Assembly (NCBI GenBank): GCA_947175425.1
Contig: CAMWMR010000007.1
Coordinates: 1 to 64,000 of the forward strand
Length of the DNA stretch: 64,000 bases
Reading direction: 5' to 3'
Source: an uncultured Porphyromonadaceae bacterium
Lineage (GTDB): Bacteria > Bacteroidota > Bacteroidia > Bacteroidales > Muribaculaceae
A model generated the notes under the pieces. The model searched no databases. It had not been told where the DNA came from and saw only the letters and a list, made by a program, of their open reading frames with translations. This document shows, piece after piece, positions 16,047 through 26,128 of this stretch. Made by a program: the position numbers and the translations under genes. Position 1 is the first letter of the stretch. Every line of letters begins with the position of its first letter.

Positions 16047-16268
16047 TCAGATATCGCCGTGCTCGTGGAGGATTTGACGGGCTTTTTCAAGGTCGGCTTC
16101 GGAGACAAGTACCTGCGAAGGCGCCCATGTTGCCCCTGCGCCGTACATGGTGCCCATTATGTTGCTTGGCATCCATGCGTCGATTCCGTTGTTGCGGAGT
16201 AGTCCGATGGCTATGTTGGCGCTGATTTCGTTATCGAATTCGGCAGCGAGAGCGGCGTTGTCGTTCAT
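16047..16268 (-). CDS. DUF2007-family small protein
   Basis: A 73-aa cytoplasmic protein of the DUF2007 ('putative signal transducing protein') type. The opening ISANIAIGLLRNNGIDAW and the VLVSEADLEKARQIL segment are typical; this fold recalls a small alpha-beta regulatory domain. Its ATG overlaps the stop codon of tyrS by one base, so it is translated from the same message. Function is unknown in general; the link with tyrosyl-tRNA synthetase may be only organisational. Confidence 0.8.
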   Translation of the reverse strand: MNDNAALAAEFDNEISANIAIGLLRNNGIDAWMPSNIMGTMYGAGATWAPSQVLVSEADLEKARQILHEHGDI

Positions 16269-17560
16269 TATTTTACAATGAGGAGGTTGTAGTTCTTTTT
16301 GCCTTTCTGGACGATTATGTATTTTCCGTCGAGAAGCATGTCGGAGCTTGCCACAGCCTGCGGGTCGGCAACTTTATCTTTGTTTATAGCGAGACCGCCG
16401 CCCTGTGTGAGCTTGCGCATTTCGGCTTTTGAGGGGAAAATGGGAGCTTTGTCGACAAGGAGGTCGGCGAGGCGAATTCCCGCTTCAATGTCGGCACGTT
16501 CCACTTCGAATGTGGGCACTCCGTCGAAAACGTCGAGGAGAGTCTGCTCGTCGAGGTTTCGGAGGGCTTCGGCGGCTTTGTTGCTGAAAAGAATCTGTGA
16601 AGCTTCTTCGGCTGCCTTGAGGTCTTCGGCGCTGTGTACCATTGTTGTTATTTCCTGAGCAAGACGGCGCTGGAGAACGCGGCGTCCGGGGTCCTGCTTG
16701 TGCTCTTCGATAACGGCGTCGATTTCCTCGCGGGTGAGAGTTGTGAAGATCTTGATGTATTTTTCGGCATCGTCATCGGCCACGTTGAGCCAGAACTGGT
16801 AGAATTTGTAGGGCGAGGTGAGACGACGGTCGAGCCATACGTTTCCGCTTTCGGTTTTACCGAATTTGCTTCCGTCGGCTTTTGTTATGAGGTTGCAGGT
16901 AACGGCAAATGCTTCGCCGCCCTCGGTTCGACGGATGAGTTCGGTACCTGTGGTGATGTTGCCCCACTGGTCGGAGCCGCCAATCTGGAACCGGCAACCC
17001 ATTTCGCGGTACAGGTGCAGGAAGTCGTATCCCTGAACGAGCTGGTAGCTGAATTCGGTGAATGACATGCCTTGCTGGTTTTCTCCTCCGAGGCGTTTTT
17101 TCACGGAGTCCTTGGCCATCATGTAGTTAACGGTGATGAGTTTTCCTACGTCGCGGATGAATGCGAGGAAGGAGAAGTTCTTCATCCAGTCGTAGTTGTT
17201 CACCATAACGGCTGCGTTTGGCGCGTCGCTTTCGAAATCGAGGAATTTGGCGAGCTGTTTTTTAATAGCTTCCTGGTTGTGACGCAGAGTGTCTTCGTCG
17301 AGGAGTTTGCGTTCCTGGCTTTTCATCGAGGGGTCGCCAATCATACCTGTTGCACCGCCAACGAGCGCAATGGGACGGTGTCCGCAGCGCTGGAAGTGTT
17401 TAAGCATCATCACGCCCACGAGGTGGCCTATGTGGAGGCTGTCGGCAGTGGGGTCGATACCGAGGTATGCCGTAGCCATTCCTTTTTTAAGTTCGTCTTC
17501 GGCGCCGGGCATAACGGTGTGGAGCATGCCGCGCCATGTGAGTTCTTCTATAAAATTCAT
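16268..17560 (-). CDS. tyrS: tyrosyl-tRNA synthetase
   Basis: Charges tRNA-Tyr with tyrosine in the cytoplasm. Class I motifs are complete: HIGH at 43-46, GGSDQWGN near 194-201 for tyrosine/tRNA recognition, and KFGKT at 232-236 (the KMSKS loop). The C-terminal ~80 residues are an S4-type RNA-binding domain ending in [18 protein letters not shown]. The length (430 aa) is normal for the bacterial TyrS group. It lies 3 nt after cdd on the same strand and is joined to the DUF2007 gene by a 1-nt overlap. I see no T-box, as expected for a Bacteroidetes genome. Confidence 0.96.
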   Translation of the reverse strand: MNFIEELTWRGMLHTVMPGAEDELKKGMATAYLGIDPTADSLHIGHLVGVMMLKHFQRCGHRPIALVGGATGMIGDPSMKSQERKLLDEDTLRHNQEAIKKQLAKFLDFESDAPNAAVMVNNYDWMKNFSFLAFIRDVGKLITVNYMMAKDSVKKRLGGENQQGMSFTEFSYQLVQGYDFLHLYREMGCRFQIGGSDQWGNITTGTELIRRTEGGEAFAVTCNLITKADGSKFGKTESGNVWLDRRLTSPYKFYQFWLNVADDDAEKYIKIFTTLTREEIDAVIEEHKQDPGRRVLQRRLAQEITTMVHSAEDLKAAEEASQILFSNKAAEALRNLDEQTLLDVFDGVPTFEVERADIEAGIRLADLLVDKAPIFPSKAEMRKLTQGGGLAINKDKVADPQAVASSDMLLDGKYIIVQKGKKNYNLLIVK

Positions 17561-17563
17561 AAT

Positions 17564-18037
17564 TTAAAATTCGGTAAATGCCAGGGGCATAAGCGATTTT
17601 ACAGAGGGGAGTGTGTATACTTCGTTTTCGCCGAGTAGCATGACGGGAACGTTGTGTCCGGCGAGAGTTTCATATTCAAGCAGAGCCTGGCGGCACGCGC
17701 CGCAGGGAGCGACGGGATTCGGCACGCGTTTTTTGTCGGTGCCAACGGCGGCAATTGCAATGGCAGTGAATTTGGCCTGCGGATAGTTTGCGCCGGCGTA
17801 GAAGCAAGCCGAGCGTTCGGCACAAGTTCCGGAGGAAAATGCAGCGTTTTCCTGGTTTGCGCCTGTTACAATTACACCGTTGTCGAGGCGTATTGCCGCG
17901 CCCACGCTGAAATTGCTGTAAGGAGCATATGCTCCTTTGGTGGCGTTCCATGCGGCGTCGGTGAGCTCGCGTTCCTCGGGAGAGAGTTCGTCGTAGCCTC
18001 GGGCGGTGATTTTGGTGAGGATATCTATTTCTTTCAT
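17564..18037 (-). CDS. cdd: cytidine deaminase
   Basis: Deaminates cytidine and deoxycytidine to uridine in pyrimidine salvage. The zinc site is complete: Cys72-Ala-Glu74 (TCAERSA, Glu74 the proton shuttle), then Cys112 and Cys115 in APCGACRQ. The substrate segment NFSVGAAI and GANQENA also match. 157 aa is slightly longer than the ~130-aa tetrameric enzymes because of an N-terminal extension (~25 residues). It is the first gene of the cdd-tyrS-DUF2007 unit. A TAAATTTG -7 box on the minus strand (18067-18060) lies about 23 nt before the ATG. Confidence 0.95.
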   Translation of the reverse strand: MKEIDILTKITARGYDELSPEERELTDAAWNATKGAYAPYSNFSVGAAIRLDNGVIVTGANQENAAFSSGTCAERSACFYAGANYPQAKFTAIAIAAVGTDKKRVPNPVAPCGACRQALLEYETLAGHNVPVMLLGENEVYTLPSVKSLMPLAFTEF

Positions 18038-18130
18038 TGTTTTATTGCTTAATAGAGTGCAAATTTAGGGTTTTGCGGTCTAAAATTAAAATTCTTGGCT
18101 CAAAAATTTTCGTATTTTGATAATAAGCCG

Positions 18131-18138
18131 TATTTTTG
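18131..18138 (+). promoter_or_regulatory. -7 box of the TPR membrane protein gene
   Basis: TATTTTTG, 71 nt before the start codon. No exact TTTG lies at the expected -33 spacing, so only the -7 element is supported. Confidence 0.4.
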
Positions 18139-18209
18139 CAATTCGAAAAGCTATGTGCGGCCATTGAAGTCCACGTCATTATCACGAAAAAATAGAAACA
18201 AAATATAAC

Positions 18210-18860
18210 ATGGAAAAGAACACACAGGTTCCTCAGGAGCAGGATCAGTCGGAACTCATTCTGGCTAAAGCCCGTAAAAACAAAAAAACCATTGTCACCT
18301 GTCTTGTCGTAGCAGCCGTTCTTCTTGTCGGTGCGCTTGTATGGATTTTTGCCGCCAACAGCGGCGAACGCAAGGCCGCCGAACTTGTAGGCGCCGCCGA
18401 TATGGCACAGAACGACTCGGTAGCCACCGCGCTTTACATGGAAGCTGCCAAAGCCGGCTACAAGGGCGGTAACCGTGCCCGCGCCATGGTTGGTATCAAG
18501 CTTTATAACGAAGGCGAGTATGAAAAGGCTCTCGAATACCTTGACGATGCTTCGCTCGACGACAATATTGCCGCTGCCGGTATTTATACACTTCGCGGCG
18601 ACTGCCATGTTAACCTCGACCAGCTTGACAAGGCTCTTTCCTGCTATCAGAAAGCTGTTTCCAAGGCCGACAAGAACCCCGAAATCGTTCCTTTCGTGCT
18701 GATTAAGGAAGCCAACATCTACCGCGAGCAGAAAAATTATGCGGCAGAAGCCAAGGCTTACAAGACTATAATCGACGAATATCCCTCCTACGTACGCAAC
18801 GTACGCACCGATATCCGCAAATACTACGAACGCGCCCTCGCTCAGCAGAACGCTCAGTAA
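18210..18860 (+). CDS. inner-membrane TPR protein
   Basis: A 216-aa protein with a short cytoplasmic N-terminus, one transmembrane helix (~residues 27-48) and a periplasmic region containing about three tetratricopeptide repeats (for example LYNEGEYEKALEYLDDA and LDKALSCYQKA). This layout resembles YfgM-type ancillary proteins of the secretion/folding machinery, which bind partners in the periplasm. No catalytic motif is visible. It stands alone between its own -7 box and a terminator. Confidence 0.75.
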   Translation: MEKNTQVPQEQDQSELILAKARKNKKTIVTCLVVAAVLLVGALVWIFAANSGERKAAELVGAADMAQNDSVATALYMEAAKAGYKGGNRARAMVGIKLYNEGEYEKALEYLDDASLDDNIAAAGIYTLRGDCHVNLDQLDKALSCYQKAVSKADKNPEIVPFVLIKEANIYREQKNYAAEAKAYKTIIDEYPSYVRNVRTDIRKYYERALAQQNAQ

Positions 18861-18884
18861 GCACAGCGTAGATATATACCTTTT

Positions 18885-18921
18885 AAGGGGCTGCAGTTCA
18901 CATGGAAGTGCAGCCCTTTTT
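18885..18921 (+). terminator. terminator after the TPR gene
   Basis: AAGGGGCTGCA pairs with TGCAGCCCTTTT (one bulge or wobble), followed by T5. Confidence 0.8.
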
Positions 18922-18944
18922 GCAAGATAACACACACTTTTGCA

Positions 18945-20309
18945 ATGAAAACAGCCGATAAACTGGAAGCTTTGGGCACGCGTCCCGTGGGGCGTCTGCT
19001 GTGGGAGTACAGCATTCCTGCCGTTACAGGTATGCTTGTAATGGCATTGTACAATGTTGTGGATCGCATCTTTATAGGCCAGTGGCTTGGCGCGAATGCC
19101 ATTTCCGGACTTGCCGTAACCTTCCCGCTAATGAATCTTGCCACGGCAATAGGCGTGCTTGTCGGAGTGGGTGCAGCCGCGCGCGTATCGATTGACCTTG
19201 GCGCCGGCGACAAGCCCAAGGCCGAGACGGTTCTTGGAAATGCTTTTACCCTGACATTCCTCAATGCGGCGGTATACATTGCTGTTTTTGTAATTTTTAT
19301 AGACTCGTTTCTGCGGGCTTTCGGTGCCAGTGATGCGACATTGCCTTATGCCCGCGATTATATGCTGACGCTCACCCCGGGACTGCTGCTCACCAATGTG
19401 GCTTTCGGCTTTAACAATATAATGCGTTCGAGCGGTTATCCGGGCCGGGCCATGATGACCATGCTTATAGGAGCGGGAGTTAACGTTGTTCTGGACCCTA
19501 TATTTATTAAGGTGTTCGGATGGGGTATTGAAGGCGCGGCGTGGGCTACGGATATTGCCATGGGAGTATCGGCCTTGTTTGTTGTTTGGCATTTTATGAG
19601 GCGCGATGTTACATTGCGTTTCCGTCGGGGAACTTTCCGGCTCAGGTGGAGGCTTGTGTGGGGAATTGTTACCATAGGAGCGGCACCGGCGCTTATAAAT
19701 GCTGCGGCATGTTTAATCAATGCGCTGATAAACAATACTCTACTGCGCTACGGGAGCGACCTCGACATCGGAGCCGCCGGCATAATGATTACCGTAACTT
19801 CGCTGCTTGTAACCACTGTTTTGGGTATATGCCAGGGACTGCAGCCTATAATAGGCTATAATTACGGCGCCAACAAGCCTCACCGCTTGCGCAAAGCCTA
19901 TTTTCTTGCCATGGGTGTTGCCTCGGCCATAACATTGGCGGGCACTGTTGCCATTCTTGTATTTCCCCGCGAGATAGCCATGGCGTTTACCAACGACGAG
20001 CAACTCCTCGATGCCACCGAACGCGCCCTCACCAAGTGTATACTGTGTTTTCCCGTTGTGGGATTTCAGATTGTATCGTCGTGCCTGTTCCAAAGTCTCG
20101 GCAAGGCGGGCAAGTCCATTATTCTGAGTTTGCTTCGTCAGGTTATATTTCTTATTCCGCTGCTCATGTTCCTTCCGCGTGTTATGGAGCTTGACGGTGT
20201 GTGGTACTCTTTCCCGATTTCCGACGCGCTGGCCACGATAGTAACGATATTCCTTGTAGTGTGGCAGCTCAGGCATATTCATTATAAAGTAGCGGCATTG
20301 AAAGAGTAG
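18945..20309 (+). CDS. MATE-family efflux transporter
   Basis: A 454-aa polytopic inner-membrane antiporter of the MATE family with about twelve transmembrane helices in two related halves. Each half has a MATE signature: VDRIFIGQWLG with ISGLAVTFP in the first, and GICQGLQPIIGYNYGANK in the second. Such pumps export cationic drugs or metabolites using a Na+ or H+ gradient. The substrate is not predictable. It stands 23 nt after a terminator and 42 nt before the TonB receptor gene; no regulator is adjacent. Confidence 0.9.
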   Translation: MKTADKLEALGTRPVGRLLWEYSIPAVTGMLVMALYNVVDRIFIGQWLGANAISGLAVTFPLMNLATAIGVLVGVGAAARVSIDLGAGDKPKAETVLGNAFTLTFLNAAVYIAVFVIFIDSFLRAFGASDATLPYARDYMLTLTPGLLLTNVAFGFNNIMRSSGYPGRAMMTMLIGAGVNVVLDPIFIKVFGWGIEGAAWATDIAMGVSALFVVWHFMRRDVTLRFRRGTFRLRWRLVWGIVTIGAAPALINAAACLINALINNTLLRYGSDLDIGAAGIMITVTSLLVTTVLGICQGLQPIIGYNYGANKPHRLRKAYFLAMGVASAITLAGTVAILVFPREIAMAFTNDEQLLDATERALTKCILCFPVVGFQIVSSCLFQSLGKAGKSIILSLLRQVIFLIPLLMFLPRVMELDGVWYSFPISDALATIVTIFLVVWQLRHIHYKVAALKE

Positions 20310-20351
20310 TACAATTTTCGGGGAGAAACGTCGTTATATAGATGTTGAAAA

Positions 20352-22769
20352 ATGAAGCGACTACTCCTTATATATATATACACCGTTTTTGCCGTTCTTT
20401 GCTCCTTTGCCAAAGGGCCTGTAAAAATTTCGGGACTTATTACCGATGCCGAGAACGAGCCGCTGGAATTTGTAACCGTCAAAATAGCGGGAAAAGCTTT
20501 GGGGACGAGCAGCGGTCTCGACGGCCGTTACACTCTCACCGTTCCGGAATCGGATACAATACGCATTGTTTTTTCGTGCATAGGATTTGAAGAATCGCGC
20601 CGCCGGCTTATTGACCCGTCGGGCGAGGTGACCGTCAATGTTAAAATGACTCCGGCCACGTATGCCCTCAAAGGCGTTGAGGTAACCGACTATCAAAAAC
20701 AGACCGGCGGCATGCAGAAGATTGACGGAGGCGACTACAAGCTTGCACCCGATGTTTCGGGCGGCAGTGTCGAATCGCTCATCACCACCATGGCCGGTGT
20801 AACATCGTCCAACGAAATGTCGTCGCAGTACAGCGTGCGCGGCGGTTCCTACGACGAAAACAGTGTATATATAAACGGTATAGAAGTTTATCGCCCTCAG
20901 CTTGTATCGTCGGGACAGCAGGAAGGTCTCAGTATTGTCAACCCCGACATGGTTGGCGCCATAGGATTTTCCACGGGCGGTTTTTCGGCACGCTATGCCG
21001 ACAAAATGAGCAGCGTGCTGGATATTACCTATCGCGAGCCGGAGGCTTTTGAGGGTTCGGTTTCGGCCTCGCTCATGGGTGCTTCGGCAACCATAGGCAC
21101 TGCCTCGCGGCATTTCTCGCAGCTTCACGGCGTGCGCTACAAGCAAAATTCGTCGCTGCTCGGTTCAATGGACGAAAAAGGCGAGTACGATCCCCGCTAT
21201 CTGGATTACCAGACAAATATGACTTATACTTTCAACGACAAGCTGAAAGTATCGTTCCTGGGCAATATCGCCGTAAACAATTACAAGTTTATTCCTCAGA
21301 ACCGCACTACCAAATTCGGAACGTCGACCGACGCCAAGGAATTTACCGTTTATTTCGACGGGCAGGAAAAGGACCGTTTTGAAACTTATTTCGGAGCTGC
21401 AACAATTACCTACAAGCCCCGCAAAGCCCATGAATTTGCCTTGCTCGCGGCGGGATATTTTACCAACGAACTTGTATCCTACGATATTTCGGGCGAGTAC
21501 TGGCTCGACCAGGCCGGCACGGGCGGCTCGGAAGGCAACGAGGGAATAGGCGGCGAGCTTGGAGTGGGGCGCTATCACGAGCATGCCCGTAACCGTTTCC
21601 GTGCATCGGTGTTCACCTTGGGTCTGCGCGGAGCATCGGGCATAAACAGCCATAACATAGAGTACGGAATCAATTTTAATCACGAGACCATACGCGACCG
21701 TTCCCGCGAGTGGGAGCTGCGCGATTCGGCGGGATATTCGCTTCCGTTCGACCCCGATGCGCTAAGGGTTATCTATAATTTGAGTTCTTCGCACGACCTC
21801 AGCTCCAACCGTGTTGCCTTCTATGCGCAGGATACTTATCGCCTCGATACCGATGCGGGCTATTTCAACTTTAACGGCGGCATACGTTTTTCCTACTGGG
21901 ACTATAACCGGGAATTTCTTGTTAGCCCCCGTGTGAGTGTTGGCTATGTTCCGTCCAAGCTGCCGCGCCTGTCGCTTCGTTTTGCAACGGGACTGTACTA
22001 CCAGTCGCCTTTCTACAAGGAGTACAAAATGCCTGTTGAGGATGCCGAAGGGAATATACGCGTGCTGCTCAACAACGAAATCCGCTCGCAGCGTTCGTTC
22101 CAGCTTATTTTCGGCGCCGATTATACTTTCCGTGCATTCGAGCGTCCTTTCAAGCTTTCGGGTGAGGCTTATTATAAAAACCTGAGCAACCTTATACCCT
22201 ACGAAATTGATAATCTCAAGATAGTGTACTCGGGGCAGAATCTCACCAACGGTTATGCCGCGGGAGTGGATTTCAAGCTTTTCGGACAGTTTGTTCCGGG
22301 CACCGACTCGTGGCTGAGTTTCTCGCTGATGAAAACGCAGGAAAATCTTAACGGTGTTAAAGTTCCTCGTCCCACCGACCGCCGTTACAGTTTCGCGCTG
22401 TTTTTCACCGATTATTTTCCCAAGTTTCCCAAGCTTAAATTCAATTTGCGCGGAATATTTTCGGACGGACTTCCCATGACGGCGCCCCGCGGTTCGCGCG
22501 ACAAGGGTTATTTCCGTGCACCGGCCTATAAACGTGTGGATATAGGGCTTGCCTATGCGCTTATATCCGCGCCCAAGGACGGAGAGCCTTGTACCGGGCT
22601 TAAAAAGGTGTTTAAATCGGCTTGGCTGGGTGTGGATATATTCAATCTGCTGGATATAAGCAATGTAAGTTCATATTACTGGGTAACCGATGTGAACCGC
22701 TTGCAGTATGCCGTTCCCAACTATCTAACCCGCCGCCAGATAAATGTGCGCCTGTCGGTAGAGTTTTAA
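20352..22769 (+). CDS. TonB-dependent outer-membrane receptor
   Basis: An 805-aa outer-membrane protein. A signal peptide (cleavage near residue 20, SFA) is followed by a carboxypeptidase-regulatory-like domain (~24-100, ISGLITDAENEPLEFVTV), a plug domain (~110-220, with SVRGGSYDENSVYING), and a large beta-barrel ending in the aromatic C-terminus VRLSVEF. No SusD-like gene follows, so it is not a classic polysaccharide-utilisation pair. It is more likely a general receptor or import channel. The ligand is not visible. It is 42 nt downstream of the MATE gene and may be cotranscribed with it. Confidence 0.9.
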   Translation: MKRLLLIYIYTVFAVLCSFAKGPVKISGLITDAENEPLEFVTVKIAGKALGTSSGLDGRYTLTVPESDTIRIVFSCIGFEESRRRLIDPSGEVTVNVKMTPATYALKGVEVTDYQKQTGGMQKIDGGDYKLAPDVSGGSVESLITTMAGVTSSNEMSSQYSVRGGSYDENSVYINGIEVYRPQLVSSGQQEGLSIVNPDMVGAIGFSTGGFSARYADKMSSVLDITYREPEAFEGSVSASLMGASATIGTASRHFSQLHGVRYKQNSSLLGSMDEKGEYDPRYLDYQTNMTYTFNDKLKVSFLGNIAVNNYKFIPQNRTTKFGTSTDAKEFTVYFDGQEKDRFETYFGAATITYKPRKAHEFALLAAGYFTNELVSYDISGEYWLDQAGTGGSEGNEGIGGELGVGRYHEHARNRFRASVFTLGLRGASGINSHNIEYGINFNHETIRDRSREWELRDSAGYSLPFDPDALRVIYNLSSSHDLSSNRVAFYAQDTYRLDTDAGYFNFNGGIRFSYWDYNREFLVSPRVSVGYVPSKLPRLSLRFATGLYYQSPFYKEYKMPVEDAEGNIRVLLNNEIRSQRSFQLIFGADYTFRAFERPFKLSGEAYYKNLSNLIPYEIDNLKIVYSGQNLTNGYAAGVDFKLFGQFVPGTDSWLSFSLMKTQENLNGVKVPRPTDRRYSFALFFTDYFPKFPKLKFNLRGIFSDGLPMTAPRGSRDKGYFRAPAYKRVDIGLAYALISAPKDGEPCTGLKKVFKSAWLGVDIFNLLDISNVSSYYWVTDVNRLQYAVPNYLTRRQINVRLSVEF

Positions 22770-22912
22770 GAGAGGGTAGTGCGCCCGAAGTATTTCTTTA
22801 TGCGGAAACTACCCTTGAATGTAGCGCAAGGTCAGCGATAATTTTGCAAAATGAAGGTTGACGCTGCAGATTGAGCATGTTTAAAGAGCTTCGTGAACTT
22901 TTGCTATTATTT

Positions 22913-23159
22913 TTTGGTTTTTTAAATTAGAAAGCGTAACTTTGCAGGGCAAAAACGGGAGTGGCCCCCGCTTTTTTCGCTCCCATCCATTAATTTATTA
23001 AGACAGCGATTTACGCCGGTTAACCCCCTTGGCGGGAATTTTTCCTGCGGGTTCTCTTCTCAAAATTCCTTTCCGGTTGCCGATATCGCAAACAATCCAC
23101 CACACCGTATTATGCAGGCATGCGCTTGATGCGTGTCCTTCGATATACCGAATTTTAGA
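22913..23159 (+). promoter_or_regulatory. promoter and long leader of rho
   Basis: TTTG at 22913-22916 and TAACTTTG at 22937-22944 are 20 nt apart, a textbook Bacteroidetes promoter. The leader runs about 210 nt to the start codon. Near its start is a GC-rich hairpin (CGGG/CCCG around 22956-22970) followed by T6, like an early terminator. Further along, GGCGGG and GCGGG segments recur. A long structured leader suggests autoregulation of rho, which is known in E. coli, but the mechanism here is inference. The 22770-22912 stretch before it holds nothing else I can support. Confidence 0.55.
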
Positions 23160-25166
23160 ATGTACAATATTTCCCAATTGAACGACATGCCCGATGAGCA
23201 GCTCAAAGCAGTTGCCGAGGGTATGGGACTCAAAAAAATAGACCTTGGCAAGCGCGAGGAACTGGTTTATCGTATTCTTGACGAACAGGCCGAAACCCGT
23301 GCCGCCGCAGGAGCTTTGGAACAGCGTCGCCGTGCCGACAAGCGTGCCGAAGCCGGAGAAAACCAACCCAAAAAACGCGGACGTAAAAAGAAAGAGCCGG
23401 AAGCTGCAGCCCAAGCCGCTCCTGCCGCCGAACCCAAGGAAGAAGCCGCACCAAAGGCCGAGAGCGCTCCCGCCGACAATGCTCCCGCTGTTGTGGAACG
23501 CAAGCGTCGCGGCCGTCCTCCCAAAAAACGTGTTGAGGAAGCTGCACCCGAAACTCCCGCAGCTCCCACCGAAATAAACGAACCGGCTCCTGCCGAAACT
23601 CCTGCTCCCGCCGAGCAGGCTGCTCAGCCCCTTGCCGAGGCCGCTCCCGAAAAGGCTGCCGAAGCGCCCGTGGCCGAGACAGCCGAAAATGCTCCCGCCG
23701 CCGAAAGCGTCCCCGCACAGGAAACTCCGGCTGCCGAAGCTCCCGCACAGGACGCTCCGGCCGAACAGGCTGAGGCTCCGCGTTCCCGTTTCCTGCCTTC
23801 GCGCGACAGTTCGTTAGGCGAGTTCTTCCCCCGCAGCGAGGGGCGCAAATTCGTTCCCCGCTCGCAGCGTGAACGTGAAGCCGCCCAGGCCGCCGCTCCC
23901 GCGCAGAATGCCGACAACGCCGACCCCGAACGTCAGCACCAGCCTCAACAGCACCCCGCACAACAGCAGGGTCAGGGCAAAAAGAATAAAAAGAATCGCC
24001 AGAACCAGCAACAGCAGCAGGCTTTTGTGCCTCGTCCGCGTTACGATTTCAACGGCATTCTGGAGGCTACAGGCGTGTTGGAAATTGTTCCCGAGGGTTA
24101 CGGATTCCTCCGCTCTGCCGATTTCAACTATCTGCCTTCGCCCGACGATATTTATGTTACCATGCCTCAGATCAAGGCTTACGGCCTGCGCATGGGCGAT
24201 GTTGTGGAGGCAAGCATTCGCGCACCCCGCGAAGGCGAAAAATATTTCCCGCTTACCGATGTTAAGCGCGTGAACGGCCGCTCGCTGGAATTTATTCGCG
24301 ACCGTGTTGCCTTTGAGCACCTCACCCCGCTTTTCCCCGACGAAAAATTCAATCTCACCGGCGGCCGCTCCTGCACCGTATCGACCCGCGTGGTGGATAT
24401 GTTCGCTCCTATAGGCAAAGGTCAGCGCGGTTTGATTGTGGCGCCTCCCAAAACAGGTAAAACCCTGTTGCTTAAGGATATTGCCAATGCTATTGCCGAG
24501 AATCACCCCGAGACCTACATTATGATTCTCCTTATTGACGAACGTCCCGAGGAGGTTACCGACATGCAGCGTTCGGTAAATGCCGAGGTAATTGCATCGA
24601 CTTTCGACGAACCCGCCGACCGTCATGTAAAAATTGCCGGTATTGTAATGGAAAAAGCCAAACGAATGGTAGAGTGCGGCCACGATGTTGTTGTGCTGCT
24701 CGACTCTATTACCCGTCTTGCCCGCGCCTATAACACCGTTGCTCCGGCATCGGGTAAAATACTTTCGGGCGGTGTGGACGCCAATGCGCTTCAAAAGCCC
24801 AAACGTTTCTTTGGCGCGGCGCGTAACATTGAAGGCGGCGGCTCTCTCACAATTATAGCCACAGCCCTCACCGAGACAAGCTCCAAAATGGACGAGGTTA
24901 TTTTTGAGGAATTCAAGGGAACGGGCAACATGGAACTTCAGCTCGACCGCAAACTCTCCAACAAGCGCATTTTCCCCGCTGTGGACATTATGGCGTCGAG
25001 CACCCGTCGCGACGACCTGCTCCTGCGCAACGAAACCCTCAACCGCATGTGGATTCTTCGCCGCTTCCTTTCGGACCGCAACTCTATCGAGGCCATGGAA
25101 TTTATCAAGGACCGCATGGAACGCACTCTGGACAACGACGAACTGCTCCGCACAATGGGCGATTGA
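23160..25166 (+). CDS. rho: transcription termination factor Rho with a large disordered insertion
   Basis: A hexameric RNA helicase that ends transcription. I chose the ATG at 23160 ([10 protein letters not shown], 668 aa), where the Rho N-terminal helical domain begins; a GTG nine codons earlier also lies in frame. Residues ~1-45 are the N-terminal domain. Residues ~45-290 are a low-complexity Ala/Pro/Glu-rich insertion with basic KKRGRKKK patches. The cold-shock-type RNA-binding domain follows (about 295-360, GYGFLRS), then the RecA-like ATPase with PPKTGKT (~427-436), DERPEEVTD and the C-terminal subunit interface. The insertion is far larger than in E. coli Rho (~419 aa total). In B. thetaiotaomicron a comparable disordered Rho region has been reported to drive phase separation and gut fitness; the same property here is inference. 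Confidence 0.95.
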   Translation: MYNISQLNDMPDEQLKAVAEGMGLKKIDLGKREELVYRILDEQAETRAAAGALEQRRRADKRAEAGENQPKKRGRKKKEPEAAAQAAPAAEPKEEAAPKAESAPADNAPAVVERKRRGRPPKKRVEEAAPETPAAPTEINEPAPAETPAPAEQAAQPLAEAAPEKAAEAPVAETAENAPAAESVPAQETPAAEAPAQDAPAEQAEAPRSRFLPSRDSSLGEFFPRSEGRKFVPRSQREREAAQAAAPAQNADNADPERQHQPQQHPAQQQGQGKKNKKNRQNQQQQQAFVPRPRYDFNGILEATGVLEIVPEGYGFLRSADFNYLPSPDDIYVTMPQIKAYGLRMGDVVEASIRAPREGEKYFPLTDVKRVNGRSLEFIRDRVAFEHLTPLFPDEKFNLTGGRSCTVSTRVVDMFAPIGKGQRGLIVAPPKTGKTLLLKDIANAIAENHPETYIMILLIDERPEEVTDMQRSVNAEVIASTFDEPADRHVKIAGIVMEKAKRMVECGHDVVVLLDSITRLARAYNTVAPASGKILSGGVDANALQKPKRFFGAARNIEGGGSLTIIATALTETSSKMDEVIFEEFKGTGNMELQLDRKLSNKRIFPAVDIMASSTRRDDLLLRNETLNRMWILRRFLSDRNSIEAMEFIKDRMERTLDNDELLRTMGD

Positions 25167-25191
25167 GAGTGTAATCTCAGAAAATATTTTC

Positions 25192-25230
25192 AAAAAAACG
25201 GTGGCGCGAAAAATGCGTTGCCGTTTTTTT
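25192..25230 (+). terminator. terminator of rho
   Basis: AAAAAAACGGTGGCGC and GCGTTGCCGTTTTTTT form a long stem with three wobble pairs around a 7-nt loop, followed by T7. Confidence 0.8.
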
Positions 25231-25261
25231 ATTCCAATAAAATTTATAACTTTGCGCTGTT

Positions 25262-25927
25262 ATGGAAAATGTTATTCAATACAGCGGTGTGGAGGTGCTC
25301 CGTAACGAGCACGTGGCTCTAAAGGATGTGAATCTTACGGTGATGCCGGGGGAATTCGTGTATCTTTTAGGCCGTGTCGGCAGCGGAAAAACATCGCTTC
25401 TCAAAACAATGTATGCCGAGGTTCCCGTTGCGGCAGGCAATGCCTGTGTAATGGGTTACGACCTCAATTCCATAACACGCAAGGACATTCCTTTCCTGAG
25501 GCGAAAAATAGGCATAGTATTCCAGGATTTCCAGCTTTTGCCCGACCGCACGGCATTCGACAACCTCGATTTTGTTCTCCGCGCCACGGGCTGGAAGGAT
25601 GCCTCCGAGCGTCATGCCCGAATCGACGAAGTTCTTCGGCTCACCGGCATGGCCACAAAGGCGTTTAAAATGCCGCATCGTTTGTCGGGCGGCGAGCAGC
25701 AGCGCATTGTAATTGCGCGGGCGCTGCTTAACAGTCCGGGGCTTATTCTTGCCGACGAGCCTACCGGTAATCTCGACCCCGAAACGGGGCAGCGCATTAT
25801 GACGCATCTTTACGATGTTGCCAAGCAAGCCGGAGCCGCTGTGATAGTGGCCACGCATAACCACGCATTCCCGCATTCATTTCCCGGACGTGTGCTCCGC
25901 TGCGAGCGAAAAATGCTTGTGGAATAG
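25262..25927 (+). CDS. FtsE/LolD-like ABC transporter ATP-binding protein
   Basis: A 221-aa ATPase of the FtsE/LolD/MacB group. Walker A is GRVGSGKT (37-44), Q-loop FQDFQLL near 88-93, signature LSGGEQQR (141-148), and Walker [14 protein letters not shown] from 161. FtsE works with the membrane protein FtsX to control peptidoglycan hydrolases during division; LolD drives lipoprotein release. No permease gene is adjacent, which fits the FtsE genes of many Bacteroidetes. I favour FtsE. A TAACTTTG box (25247-25254) lies only 7 nt before the ATG, so the message would be nearly leaderless. Confidence 0.85.
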   Translation: MENVIQYSGVEVLRNEHVALKDVNLTVMPGEFVYLLGRVGSGKTSLLKTMYAEVPVAAGNACVMGYDLNSITRKDIPFLRRKIGIVFQDFQLLPDRTAFDNLDFVLRATGWKDASERHARIDEVLRLTGMATKAFKMPHRLSGGEQQRIVIARALLNSPGLILADEPTGNLDPETGQRIMTHLYDVAKQAGAAVIVATHNHAFPHSFPGRVLRCERKMLVE

Positions 25928-26070
25928 CGGGGCAGCGGCTGCTTTTCAGGGGTGAATGGGAAAATTTTTCAGGACTGAAATCGAGCCTGAAAATCAAAAG
26001 GTTGAAGCGCCGGAATTAAACAAAAGTTATACATAGCCTTGTTGCGCTCAATAAAATTTAACAAAATATA

Positions 26071-26103
26071 TTTGGCGCGATGTTTTAATATTTGCTAATT
26101 TTG
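26071..26103 (+). promoter_or_regulatory. promoter of the 59-codon small ORF
   Basis: TTTG at 26071-26074 and TAATTTTG at 26096-26103 are 21 nt apart, an exact match to the Bacteroidetes consensus. The small ORF starts 25 nt downstream. The stretch 25928-26070 before it contains no gene I can support. Confidence 0.7.
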
Positions 26104-26128
26104 AGCGCAAACCTAAAAATCACAAGCT

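Noticed and set aside
18042-18935. 297-aa minus-strand frame across the TPR gene
   Set aside because: Hydrophobic-looking but antisense to a gene with signal helix and TPRs, and it runs through the cdd promoter.
23400-24020. Repetitive Ala/Pro/Glu coding DNA in rho considered as a CRISPR or tandem-repeat array
   Set aside because: The units are irregular, in frame, and have no spacers. They are the disordered region of Rho.
23814-25193. 459-aa minus-strand frame across rho
   Set aside because: Antisense shadow; the plus strand encodes an unambiguous Rho ATPase.
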